A stretch of 64,000 bases of DNA from Prevotella illustrans. GTDB taxonomy: Bacteria; Bacteroidota; Bacteroidia; Bacteroidales; Bacteroidaceae. Location of the stretch: positions 18,730 through 82,729 of the forward strand of contig NZ_JAERMS010000008.1 of the NCBI RefSeq assembly GCF_017426725.1, in the 5' to 3' direction. Of the stretch, positions 10,201-18,825 are shown piece by piece. The position numbers were made by a program, and so were the translations under genes. The notes under the pieces are model-generated. The model was given only the letters and a program-made list of their open reading frames with translations, did no database searches and was not told the DNA's origin. How positions within the stretch are numbered: the first letter of the stretch is position 1; each line of letters starts with the position of its first letter.

Positions 10201-13200
10201 TATCTACTCGCGTCAGCAGCCCAACGCCCACGAATATGGCGGCGACTTTTACATCGACTTGGGCGAAGTGAGCGAGGATATCTTAGCCGACGGCAAGAAA
10301 TTCTATGAAAGCGGCATGCCGGTAGACGGCTCAAGCAGCTTCACGACAACACAGTGGGGACGCATTCCTACACAGACGACGACAACTTATGCCTTTGCCA
10401 CGTCGTCCGGAGCACGACAGTTGCAGGACGTGGGCTTCAATGGACTGACCGACGAACAGGAACGTTCGTTCGCTTCTTACCAGCCTTTCCTCAACGCGAT
10501 CAGAGGGAAGGTGAGCCAGACTGTGCTCGACTCCATCACGAACGACCCGGCCAACGACAACTACCACTACTTCCGTGGAAGTGATTATGACGACATGAAG
10601 GCCGACATTCTGCGACGCTACAAGTACATTAACAACCCACAGGGCAACTCACCCGACAGCGAACAGCGGCAGGAACGCTACGACACGTCATATAAAACGA
10701 CACCCGACGTGGAAGATATCAATCAGGACTACACGTTGAACGAGTATGAAAAATACTTTGAATACCGCGTTTCCATTCGTCCGAACGACATGGAGGTAGG
10801 GCGAAACTTCATCGTCGACAAGCGTGAATACGTGGCACCGCTGCGCAACGGTAATAAAGAAACGGTCAACTGGTATCAGTTCCGCATTCCGGTAAAAGAG
10901 TTTGAGAAACGATTCGGCGGCATATCCGACTTTACTTCCATCCGTTTCATGCGTATGTTCCTGACAGGATTCAAGCATCCGGTCGTCTTACGCTTCGGCA
11001 GTCTTGACTTGGTACGTGGCGACTGGCGACTCTATGAGCAGCAATTAGATAAGATGGCGGGAACGGGAACACTGACAGCCAGTGCCGTAAACATAGAGGA
11101 GAATGGCGAAAAACAGCCTGTCAACTATGTTGTTCCACCCGGAATAGACCGCATTCAGGACCCCGCGCAGCCGCAGGTGGTGATGAGCAACGAGCAGGCC
11201 TTGGACCTTTTGGCCGAAAATCTGTCGCGTGGTGAGTCGAAAGCGGTATATAAAAACACGATGATCGACATGCGTCAGTATCGCCGACTGGAAATGTTCG
11301 TCCACGCCAATGCCCTCCAGCAAAACGTGACAAACCTACAAAACGACCAGCTCGCTGTCTTCATACGCTTGGGAAGCGACTATAAGAACAACTATTATGA
11401 ATATGAAGTGCCCCTGAAACTTACCGCTCCGGGACACTATGACCAGCGTGCTCCGGCCCAACGCGTCATGGTGTGGCTACGTGAGAATATGATTGACATT
11501 CCGATTCGACTCTTTACGAATCTGAAAAAGGAAAGAAACAAGTCGAGAGCAGAAGGAAACGCTTCTTTCAACACGGAGTTCAGCATGTATGATCCCGACA
11601 ATCCGGCCAATCGAATAACCATCAAAGGCAACCCGACATTAGGCGAGGTGAAAACGATGATCATTGGCGTGAGAAACAAATCGCTCGAACCCAAAAGCGG
11701 AGAAGTATGGGTCAACGAGCTCAGACTTAAGGAATATGACAACAAAGGCGGATGGGCTGCCCAGGGAAACCTGAATGTTCAGCTGTCTGATCTCGGCACA
11801 GTGAATGTGCAGGGCAGGCATGTGGCACAGGGATTCGGCAACTTGGAACAAGGCGTACAGGAGCGATCCAAGGACGACAGAGACCAATACAGCCTGACGA
11901 CAAGCATTGAGCTCGGCAAGTTCTTTCCAGAAAAGGCAAAGGTTTCTATCCCCTTGTACTACAGTTACAGCAAAGACATCACCAAACCGAAATATAATCC
12001 GCTGGATACGGATATGCCACTAAAAGACGCCCTCGACGCAACCGTGTCGAAAGCGGAACGCGATTCGATAAAAAGTATTGCGATAACACGGGCTACGAGC
12101 TCAAATTTCTCTATCGCAAACGCCCGCGTCGGCATTCAGACCAAGCGCCATCCCATGCCCTACGACCCCAACAACTTCGCGTTCTCATACAGCCATACCC
12201 AGACACAGACGACGGGACAGACCACTGTTTACGAGAATGAGATGAACTGGCGTGGCTCTATCAACTACAACTGGGCCCCCGTTTACAAGCCTTGGCAGCC
12301 ATTCAAGCAGATGAAGAACAGGTCGAAATGGCTCGACCTGTTCAGGAAATTCGGATTTAATTGGCTGCCACAATCCGTTGGTTTCAATACGGAGATGACC
12401 CGAAACTATTATGAATTGCAGGAGCGGGACATGGAAGCGATGGAAGAAAATCAGCTCCCTGTCAGCTTCAGTGAGCAATTTCTGTGGAACCGTGACTTCA
12501 CGTTGCGATGGGACTTGACCAATAACCTGCACATGAACTTTGAAAGCGCGACCCATGCTCAGATAGAAGAGCCATACACTCCCGTGAACAAAGATCTCTA
12601 TCCGGATCAGTATTCGGCCTGGAAAGATTCCGTCTGGCAATCTATCCGTCATGGAGGAACACCGCTCGACTACAACCAATCATTCTCGTTGTCGTATAAT
12701 GCGCCGCTCAATCTGATTCCGATTCTTGACTGGATAACGGCTAACGGTAACTACACGGCTACATACAACTGGGTGAGAGGCACGAAATTAGAAGACGGTT
12801 CGTCGTTGGGCAACACGATTGTGAACAACCGTAACCTGTCGCTTAATGGCACTTTCAATCTCGTTCGGCTCTATAACTACATCCCATTCCTCAAGTCAGC
12901 CAACGAACAAAGGGGACGGCAGAAGAGCAACGTTCAGCAACAAGGTAACAAGAAACGCAATGACACCAACCGCAAACCTACGGCACAGGAGCGAAAGGTT
13001 GAGCTGCAGAAAAACATGCTGCAACAGAAGACAAAGAACTTTGAGAAAGAGATCACGCTGTTGCCCGACTCTGTCCTGACATTGACACATGGAAAGGACT
13101 CGAAACGCATCATTGTAACCGCCAAAACGGCTAATGGTAAAAGCCTGCGACTGCGTTACAGACGAATTGACGCGAATCGAATTGCCATTAAAAACAAAGT

Positions 13201-14725
13201 TGACTCGGCTCTAAAGATTAAGATTTCCGTAGGAACGAAGGCTCCATTGGAGGAAAAACAGTGGTATCGGATGGCACAAAGCGCGGCTCGGGTCATGATG
13301 ATGGTGCGCAATGTGACCGTATCTTACCGCAATCAATACTCCATGTCTTTGCCGGGATTCATGCCAAACATAGGTAACGCCTTTGGACAGACCCGTGGCA
13401 CGGGCGCTTTTGCTCCGGGACTCGACTTCGCCTTTGGACTGATAGGCGACTCCTACGTAGACCGGGCCAGCGAAAGAGGATGGCTGTTGCGCAACGACTC
13501 TGTAGCGACGCCGGCCACAACCAATGCTTCGGAAGACCTGCAGATAAGAGCTACGCTTGAACCTTTCAATAATTTCAGAATCGACCTGAACGCTTCGCGC
13601 ACCATGACACACGGGAAAAGCATTCAATACATGTACACCGGCTCACCGACGACACAGAACGGCTCGTTTACCATGACGACAATATCGCTTCGGAGCGCGT
13701 TGGAAGGAATCGGTAATGCCACCTCCGGCTACCATAGTGCCAGCTTTGAGCGTTTCTGCCATTCATTAGAGAGTTTCCGTAGTCGTGTGGAAGCCCGTTA
13801 CCAAGGCGCTCCCATGCCGGGAGGAGGTAAATATGATCCCGCGACAAGCCCTGTAGACAGGTTCAGTTCCGACGTACTTATTCCGGCATTTCTTGCCACC
13901 TATACGGGTGGAGGTTCGCTCGACCTGTTTCCTAAACTCACACGGCTGTTGCCAAACTGGTCAATCCGCTACAGCGGTTTGGGCAATCTGCCGTGGTTCC
14001 GTGATGTTTTCAAGAGTTTCAACATCAACCATTCCTACAAGAGTATTTATGCCGTGGGCGCCTACGGCAGCTATTCTTCTTTCCAAGAATACATGAACGG
14101 GCTGGGATTCATCACGAATACAGACAACATGCCGGTTCCTCACAGCATGTATAACATACCGACCGTAAGTATCAACGAGGCTTTCAGCCCCCTGCTCGGT
14201 GTCGACATGACTTTCCAGAACAATCTTACTGCCAAGTTGGAATACCGTACCACCCGTGTGTTAGGACTGAATATGACGAGCGTTCAGCTCAACGAAGCAT
14301 TAAGCAGAGACTGGGTTGTGGGACTTGCTTATAGAATCAACGATTTCAAGTTGTTTGGTAACACACCCCGAAAAGCGAAAAGTCGCCAAACAACTAAACG
14401 TGACACGAAGAATGACAACGAGCAGAGCACGAACACAAACACGGGTAAAAATCGTGGAATCAATCACAATCTGAACATGCGGCTCGACATCAGCTACCGC
14501 CGACAGGCCTCGTTGACACGCGATATCGCTTCGATTGTAACATCAGCCAGCAGTGGAAACTCGGCGTTCAAGATGAGTTTGTCGGCCGATTACACGTTAA
14601 GCCGCATGCTCACGCTTAACTTCTATTACGACAGACAGACGAATACGCCGCTTCTTTCGGCTAACAGCTATCCGACAACAGTACATGATTTCGGGGTCAG
14701 TCTTAAATTCTCGCTCACCAAATAG
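7229..14725 (+). CDS. sprA: Type IX secretion outer-membrane translocon SprA (Sov)
   Basis: 2498 residues, the usual giant size of SprA/Sov, the outer-membrane pore of the type IX secretion system that passes folded CTD-bearing proteins to the cell surface. A hydrophobic export signal (MSMVFLTTFVVSYALAIP) leads into two motility-SprA N-terminal regions (for example FGPGGVRVRTQGTAEL and VSFPSNSTLVTGASSLFG). Long beta-rich text follows to the C-terminus (FGVSLKFSL). A Lys/Arg/Gln-rich segment near residues 1890-1950 (RGRQKSNVQQQGNKKRND) interrupts the barrel and probably lies in a periplasmic or lumenal loop. No frameshift is seen. No obvious type IX C-terminal signal was noticed on other proteins in this window. 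Confidence 0.93.
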   Translation: MKKRNRLMSMVFLTTFVVSYALAIPFLQHTVRSQTGTTTQLAPDSDTIHVGKPRWRVQRTTPITYDDLDSSTLDLRQPANLQYEVTYNDSLQRYVIGRKIGGTYLSAPIMMTLTEYMQWLDRHRSNAFFRAKNDEIYQRKGKEKFDFSDMRFDLGPAEKIFGPGGVRVRTQGTAELKLGGTIKNIENPSLSIRNRKTTALDFDEKINLSVNGKVGDKVNMNLNYNTDATFDFDTQNLKLKYDGKEDDIIKLVEIGNVSFPSNSTLVTGASSLFGVRTDMQFGRLKLQLVASQKKSASKSVGSKGGVQLTPFEINATGYEENTHFFLGQYFREHYDEGMRRLPHVMSGITINRMEVWVTNKSGSTVNTRNIVALTDLGENRQISSPLWSALGYTVPDNQANSEYATLNGNAAIRDIDQASTLLEALGLVGGKDFEKVGNAVRLDPSSYVVNTALGYISLKTTLQPDQVLAVAFEYTSGGRTYQVGEFAGDKTDVNQALLVKTLKNTSNNPAQGNWRLMMKNVYKLGDNIQKDKFRLDVKYQSDTTGVYLTYIPEPEVKSQTLIKVLGADRLDQNSNAHADGRFDFVEGYTVSSGRVFFPVAEPFGDYLYKYLTNKGVLPDIAAKYAFTELYDSTRTVARQIAEKDKFIFTGQFRGSSANVISLNAFNVPQGSVVVTAGGVKLSEGTDYTVDYSAGEVTIINKSILDAGTPVNVSLENNTDYGQMRKTMVGLNWQYDFSKNFQLSGTLQHLQEQAMINKVAMGAEPLNNTLWGLNINWRKESQWLTNMLDKLPFLHLTQPSQISLTGEFAQLIAGQSRGTQDNASYLDDFEGSKTTIDVSMPSSWFISSVPSMFPEYSDKTTLTGGYNRSLLAWYYIDPLFTRRSSSLTPGHIKSDLNQLSNHYVREVYIRELFPNRDYSVYNSGGAAGTLNILNLAYYPDERGPYNFNPDLNADGTLRQPQRHWGGMMRKLDTSDFETANVEYIEFWLLDPFIYSRQQPNAHEYGGDFYIDLGEVSEDILADGKKFYESGMPVDGSSSFTTTQWGRIPTQTTTTYAFATSSGARQLQDVGFNGLTDEQERSFASYQPFLNAIRGKVSQTVLDSITNDPANDNYHYFRGSDYDDMKADILRRYKYINNPQGNSPDSEQRQERYDTSYKTTPDVEDINQDYTLNEYEKYFEYRVSIRPNDMEVGRNFIVDKREYVAPLRNGNKETVNWYQFRIPVKEFEKRFGGISDFTSIRFMRMFLTGFKHPVVLRFGSLDLVRGDWRLYEQQLDKMAGTGTLTASAVNIEENGEKQPVNYVVPPGIDRIQDPAQPQVVMSNEQALDLLAENLSRGESKAVYKNTMIDMRQYRRLEMFVHANALQQNVTNLQNDQLAVFIRLGSDYKNNYYEYEVPLKLTAPGHYDQRAPAQRVMVWLRENMIDIPIRLFTNLKKERNKSRAEGNASFNTEFSMYDPDNPANRITIKGNPTLGEVKTMIIGVRNKSLEPKSGEVWVNELRLKEYDNKGGWAAQGNLNVQLSDLGTVNVQGRHVAQGFGNLEQGVQERSKDDRDQYSLTTSIELGKFFPEKAKVSIPLYYSYSKDITKPKYNPLDTDMPLKDALDATVSKAERDSIKSIAITRATSSNFSIANARVGIQTKRHPMPYDPNNFAFSYSHTQTQTTGQTTVYENEMNWRGSINYNWAPVYKPWQPFKQMKNRSKWLDLFRKFGFNWLPQSVGFNTEMTRNYYELQERDMEAMEENQLPVSFSEQFLWNRDFTLRWDLTNNLHMNFESATHAQIEEPYTPVNKDLYPDQYSAWKDSVWQSIRHGGTPLDYNQSFSLSYNAPLNLIPILDWITANGNYTATYNWVRGTKLEDGSSLGNTIVNNRNLSLNGTFNLVRLYNYIPFLKSANEQRGRQKSNVQQQGNKKRNDTNRKPTAQERKVELQKNMLQQKTKNFEKEITLLPDSVLTLTHGKDSKRIIVTAKTANGKSLRLRYRRIDANRIAIKNKVDSALKIKISVGTKAPLEEKQWYRMAQSAARVMMMVRNVTVSYRNQYSMSLPGFMPNIGNAFGQTRGTGAFAPGLDFAFGLIGDSYVDRASERGWLLRNDSVATPATTNASEDLQIRATLEPFNNFRIDLNASRTMTHGKSIQYMYTGSPTTQNGSFTMTTISLRSALEGIGNATSGYHSASFERFCHSLESFRSRVEARYQGAPMPGGGKYDPATSPVDRFSSDVLIPAFLATYTGGGSLDLFPKLTRLLPNWSIRYSGLGNLPWFRDVFKSFNINHSYKSIYAVGAYGSYSSFQEYMNGLGFITNTDNMPVPHSMYNIPTVSINEAFSPLLGVDMTFQNNLTAKLEYRTTRVLGLNMTSVQLNEALSRDWVVGLAYRINDFKLFGNTPRKAKSRQTTKRDTKNDNEQSTNTNTGKNRGINHNLNMRLDISYRRQASLTRDIASIVTSASSGNSAFKMSLSADYTLSRMLTLNFYYDRQTNTPLLSANSYPTTVHDFGVSLKFSLTK

Positions 14726-14746
14726 CCTTTTCGGCCAACTGATCAA

Positions 14747-16036
14747 TTAAGGTTGACAAAGGACAGTACACACTTTATCCTGAAAGGCTCTTCCATTCTT
14801 ACCATGCAAAAGGCCCTGGTTGATAATGGAAAAACAGAGGCGATGCCCATTGGAAGACGTGCAATAGCCTGCCAGACTACTAACGCCCGTCACCGTTCCC
14901 GTCTTTGCTTTGACATTGCCATTGGTAAACGCGCCTCTCATTCGCTTCTTCAACGTTCCGTCCTGCCCTGCTATCGGCAACGCCTGAATAAGGTGGTGAT
15001 AGATATTTTCATTACGATAAGCGTATCGTAGCATGCTTACCTCTAATTCTGCCGACACATAATTATATAAAGAAAGGCCGGAACCATCGGCAAATTTATA
15101 GTTAGAAGCGTTCAACCCAATCTTGTTGACCAGCCGTTTGATGACCGTTCGCGCGCTACGGGCCGACGCCGGACGATTGCCGGTGCTGGCAGCAAGTTGA
15201 TAAAACATGGATTCCGCATAAAGGTTGTCACTTTCTTTCAACATCCGCATTAAGATTTGGTCGATCGTATGGAAACGCGTTACAATACAATAAGCGTCAT
15301 TCGGTTTTCTTCCTTCTGCTGTTGTAACCTCCAACACGACATTTGCGGTGACCAAAGCCTGCAGAAATCGGCTGATAAACTGATCCTTTTTACTGATCAG
15401 CAACGGTGATAGCGTCCAGTTGTCATCATCCCAACACCATCCTTCTCCATACCTTTCATCGTCTTTCATGCTCTTGTCGGCGATGATACGACCATGAATC
15501 GTGTCCACGCCCATCTTCTTGATGGCCTCCACAAACGCGTTAAGGTCATCGCTGTTGAAACGCGGATCGAAGCCTCCCACGCAATAAACGTCACCTCGAA
15601 GTGTTCTACCTTCTATCTTACCTGTATAGCACAAGTCTGTCTTAAACTGATAGTCGCCTCCCAATTGGTCAATAGTCGTTATGGCAGTGATGACTTTCAT
15701 CGTACTGGCAGGCCTCATCAGCTGCCGCTCATTATACTTGAAAATAGCGGAATCGGCATCCAAATCATAAACCATTATGCCCACCTGAGACGTCTTGAAC
15801 ATATCTCCCTCTAACAATTGAGCCAATCGATACTGCACACTTTGGGGCCAAGGACGCGTAATCGTATCGGGGCTGAGCCCCAAAACCACAGCCGAATCGG
15901 GTTCGTCGCTGTCATCATTGTCCACCACTTCATTTTCGACCTGAGCAAACACAGGGCAAACCAACAATGAAAGCAAAAAAGTTATCAAGTATTTCCTGCG
16001 CTCCGGCAAGCTAAATATTCTCTTCATCATAATCAT
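14747..16036 (-). CDS. dacB: D-alanyl-D-alanine carboxypeptidase / endopeptidase (PBP4, S13)
   Basis: About 429 residues with a signal peptide (LITFLLSLLVCPVFAQ). The three penicillin-binding motifs are present in order: STMK (RPASTMKVITAI, about residue 110), SDN (LKESDNLYAES) and KTG (VKAKTGTVTGVSSLAGY). S13 enzymes trim D-Ala and cut D-Ala-meso-DAP cross-links in the periplasm, in keeping with the ddh gene in this genome. Several ATGs lie close together at the start (16036, 16030, 16027); all fall within the end of the upstream gene, so translation is likely coupled. It is convergent with sprA, with only 21 bases between stops. Confidence 0.9.
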   Translation of the reverse strand: MIMMKRIFSLPERRKYLITFLLSLLVCPVFAQVENEVVDNDDSDEPDSAVVLGLSPDTITRPWPQSVQYRLAQLLEGDMFKTSQVGIMVYDLDADSAIFKYNERQLMRPASTMKVITAITTIDQLGGDYQFKTDLCYTGKIEGRTLRGDVYCVGGFDPRFNSDDLNAFVEAIKKMGVDTIHGRIIADKSMKDDERYGEGWCWDDDNWTLSPLLISKKDQFISRFLQALVTANVVLEVTTAEGRKPNDAYCIVTRFHTIDQILMRMLKESDNLYAESMFYQLAASTGNRPASARSARTVIKRLVNKIGLNASNYKFADGSGLSLYNYVSAELEVSMLRYAYRNENIYHHLIQALPIAGQDGTLKKRMRGAFTNGNVKAKTGTVTGVSSLAGYCTSSNGHRLCFSIINQGLLHGKNGRAFQDKVCTVLCQP

Positions 16037-16421
16037 TCATTCTCTTCATCAGCTCCTTGCAGAAAGCTTTTTCTTCCTCTGGCTGCACTGCCAACAAGCG
16101 ATTAGCGCCGTACACGATCATTACGAAATGGCTCAAGCCACCCATTCTTCGCATGGGCGTCACCTTAAAAACTTCCGACAATCGGATCACCTGACGCTTT
16201 GCCAATCGTCCCCGGTCTATAATGAGCAGCTGTTCATGGCCTTGCCGCACGAAGCGATACGACGTATGGAGCACACGTTCCGTCATCATGACCACAACAA
16301 ATGTTAGCAAAAGTCCAAAGATAGCGGCTTTCGACCAAAATAAAAAGAAAGCAAGAATCGAAAAGGCTACGATTCCACAAACTGTCGCTATAGAAAAATG
16401 CCGATGAAAAGTCCTATCCAT
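16011..16421 (-). CDS. Small membrane protein with PH-like domain, unknown function
   Basis: About 136 residues: two adjacent transmembrane helices (IATVCGIVAFSILAFFLFW and AAIFGLLLTFVVVMMTERV) followed by a short soluble part (YRFVRQGHEQLLIIDRGRLAKRQVIRLSEVFKV). The layout resembles bacterial membrane-anchored PH domains of the bPH_2/YcxB kind, but I cannot assign a function. Its 3' end overlaps dacB by about 20 bases, so the two form an operon and it may act in the same cell-wall process. An upstream ATG at 16436 is possible; MDRTF at 16421 is preferred because it gives a shorter charged tail before the first helix. Confidence 0.6.
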   Translation of the reverse strand: MDRTFHRHFSIATVCGIVAFSILAFFLFWSKAAIFGLLLTFVVVMMTERVLHTSYRFVRQGHEQLLIIDRGRLAKRQVIRLSEVFKVTPMRRMGGLSHFVMIVYGANRLLAVQPEEEKAFCKELMKRMNDYDEENI

Positions 16422-16514
16422 AATTCGTAAACGCAAAATTACAAAAAATAAATGTTTTACCTATCTCTTTAACAATAAATGACTATTTTTGCACCATGAA
16501 TAACAAATTCAAAT

Positions 16515-18104
16515 ATGACTTTTAAGTATGACTTCCTCATTATCGGTGCCGGTGTAGCGGGAATGAGCTACGCTTTGAAGATCGCAAGGGCACGGAAAGG
16601 ACGGATTTGTATGATTTGCAAAACTTCTCTTGAAGAAGCGAACACTTCGTTCGCGCAGGGAGGAATCGCCTCTGTTACCAATCCGGAATTAGATAACTTC
16701 GACAAACATATTCAAGATACCATGATCGCCGGTGACTTTATCAGCGATCCGCGGGCCGTAGAGCAAGTGGTGAAGCGGGCGCCGGCCCAAATCAGCGAAC
16801 TCACTAACTGGGGAGTGAATTTCGACCGCAAGGAAAACGGCACGTTCGACCTGCATCGGGAGGGCGGCCACTCTGAGTTCCGCATACTCCATCATGCCGA
16901 TGATACGGGCGCGGAGATACAGCGCGGACTGATGGAAGCTGTCAGAAACAATCCACATATCGAGATACGTGAGAATCATTTCGCTGTCGAAATCATCACT
17001 CAGCACCACCTTGGCGTGGAAGTGACGCGCCGCACGCCCGACATAGAATGCTATGGGGCCTACGTTCTCAACCCCGAGACGCAGAAGGTGGACACTTACC
17101 TGGCGAAGGTTACGGTGATATGCACGGGCGGTTGCGGCGCCGTTTACCAGACAACAACCAACCCCATCATCGCTACGGGCGACGGCGAAGCCATGGTTTA
17201 TCGTGCCAAAGGCGCCGTAAAGGACATGGAGTTCGTCCAGTTTCACCCCACCGCCCTCTTTCACGCCGGCGAAACGCATCCCGCTTTCCTCATCACCGAA
17301 GCCATGCGGGGCTACGGCGGCATTCTGCGGCTGCCCTCCGGCGAGAGCTTCATGGAGAAATACGACAAACGTCTCTCCTTGGCGCCACGCGATATCGTAG
17401 CCCGGGCCATCGATAACGAAATGAAAATACACGGAATCGATCACGTATGCCTCGACGTGACGCACAAGGAAGCGGAAGAAACGCGCCGCCATTTCCCCAA
17501 CATCTACCACAAATGCCTCTCCATCGGCATTGATATCACCCATGAATACATACCCGTTCGCCCCGCTGCCCACTACATGTGCGGCGGCATTCAGGTAGGC
17601 CTCAACGGGCGGAGCAGCATTCATCGTCTCTATGCCTTGGGCGAATGCGCCTGCACAGGACTGCATGGCGGCAACCGGTTGGCCAGCAACTCGCTCATCG
17701 AAGCGGTGGTTTATGCCGACACGGCGGCCGAGCATTCACTCTCCGAAGTGGGCAACTACACTTTCAACGACGCCATACCAGCTTGGAATGACGAAGGAAC
17801 GCTCACCAACGAAGAGCACGTTCTCATCACGCAGAGCATCAAGGAGGTGGGCGAAATCATGAGCAATTACGTGGGAATCGTGCGCAGCGACCTACGACTG
17901 AAACGTGCCTGGGCTCGTCTCGACCTGCTTTACGAAGAGACCGAGGCCCTTTTCAAGCGCGTGAAAGCCAACAAGGATATCTGCGAACTACGCAACATGA
18001 TTAACGTGGGCTATCTCATCACGCGCCAGGCCATCGAGCGCAAGGAGTGTCGGGGACTGCATTACACGATCGATTACCCCGTACACGCCTACGACAAGGC
18101 CTGA
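16515..18104 (+). CDS. nadB: L-aspartate oxidase
   Basis: 529 residues. An N-terminal FAD-binding dinucleotide motif (DFLIIGAGVAGMSYAL) is followed by SFAQGGIASV, HREGGHSEFRILH, the FAD/substrate region GDGEAMVYRAKGAVKDMEFVQ and a C-terminal helical domain. NadB oxidises L-aspartate to iminoaspartate, the first step of de novo NAD synthesis with NadA; length and motifs separate it from succinate dehydrogenase flavoprotein. A -7 element TATTTTTG (16484-16491) lies just upstream. An earlier ATG at 16496 opens only a 9-codon frame, so 16515 is the start. nadA and nadC are not adjacent. Confidence 0.92.
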   Translation: MTFKYDFLIIGAGVAGMSYALKIARARKGRICMICKTSLEEANTSFAQGGIASVTNPELDNFDKHIQDTMIAGDFISDPRAVEQVVKRAPAQISELTNWGVNFDRKENGTFDLHREGGHSEFRILHHADDTGAEIQRGLMEAVRNNPHIEIRENHFAVEIITQHHLGVEVTRRTPDIECYGAYVLNPETQKVDTYLAKVTVICTGGCGAVYQTTTNPIIATGDGEAMVYRAKGAVKDMEFVQFHPTALFHAGETHPAFLITEAMRGYGGILRLPSGESFMEKYDKRLSLAPRDIVARAIDNEMKIHGIDHVCLDVTHKEAEETRRHFPNIYHKCLSIGIDITHEYIPVRPAAHYMCGGIQVGLNGRSSIHRLYALGECACTGLHGGNRLASNSLIEAVVYADTAAEHSLSEVGNYTFNDAIPAWNDEGTLTNEEHVLITQSIKEVGEIMSNYVGIVRSDLRLKRAWARLDLLYEETEALFKRVKANKDICELRNMINVGYLITRQAIERKECRGLHYTIDYPVHAYDKA

Positions 18105-18136
18105 ACGACAGCGCGAACGACAGCGACCGACAATAG

Positions 18137-18180
18137 AAACGCGTAAATGGAAACCTCTCGAAGTTCCCATTTACGCGTTT
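18137..18180. terminator. Bidirectional hairpin terminator between nadB and the FMN-binding gene
   Basis: AAACGCGTAAATGG (18137-18150) and its exact complement CCATTTACGCGTTT (18167-18180) form a 14-bp perfect stem with a 16-base loop between two converging genes. It is followed by a T-rich stretch. Confidence 0.75.
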
Positions 18181-18229
18181 CGCTTATTATCTTTTACCGA
18201 CCTTGGGCCGTGCCCGAGTATGCCGGCCG

Positions 18230-18625
18230 TTACTTTTTATCTTCGTAGTATGCCAGTCCTTGCTGCACATTCTTGATCAAAGCCTTCGAAGAGTAGGTAG
18301 CGCCGCTCACGCCATCGACCTCCATTTGGGTCGCCTTCTTGACCGTCTTCCCTTCAAACTGCTTCAAAAGCGTTTTGGCTTTGGCAAAGTATTGCGGCGT
18401 CTCACGGTTGGGAAGCGCCTCCACTTTTACAACCTTATTCTTCTTAATGTAAATCTGCACCGGCGTAGCGCCTTTGAAGCCACGCACCGTCTTGCTGATA
18501 TCTGTCGTATTAACGACCACGGTATCATTGCTTCTTGTAATCGGCTCGCTGTTTATAGCCGCACTTACGAACAGGGTCACAGCCAAAGCCGCGCCTGAAA
18601 CCATACCTATTAATCTAAAATTCAT
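18230..18625 (-). CDS. Exported FMN-binding domain protein
   Basis: 131 residues: a hydrophobic N-terminus (LIGMVSGAALAVTLFVSAAI) that is a signal peptide or anchor, then an FMN-binding domain ending in VDGVSGATYSSKALIKNV. The SGATYSS motif is the signature where FMN is bound, covalently through the hydroxy residue in related RnfG/NqrC and NosR-type domains. It stands alone, not in an Rnf or Nqr operon, so its electron partner is unknown. A TAATTTTG -7 element on the minus strand (18716-18709) lies about 85 bases upstream. Confidence 0.8.
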   Translation of the reverse strand: MNFRLIGMVSGAALAVTLFVSAAINSEPITRSNDTVVVNTTDISKTVRGFKGATPVQIYIKKNKVVKVEALPNRETPQYFAKAKTLLKQFEGKTVKKATQMEVDGVSGATYSSKALIKNVQQGLAYYEDKK

Positions 18626-18825
18626 ATACTTATTTTTGGTGATAATTCGTGATTTTTCTTTCCTAAAGAACGCAATCTCTAAGGAATACCTTTATTTTCT
18701 ACAGGTTGCAAAATTACCGTTTTTCCCCACATTCGGGTCAATCGTTTCTTGATTTTTCACTACTTTTACGAAAAAAGCATTATTTTTGTGTTTTAAAAAG
18801 GCTATTGATCATCAACCGGAAAAAC

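Noticed and set aside
16689..17735. 348-codon minus-strand frame inside nadB
   Set aside because: Antisense to strongly conserved nadB motifs; composition is typical of a shadow frame and no promoter or start context is seen.
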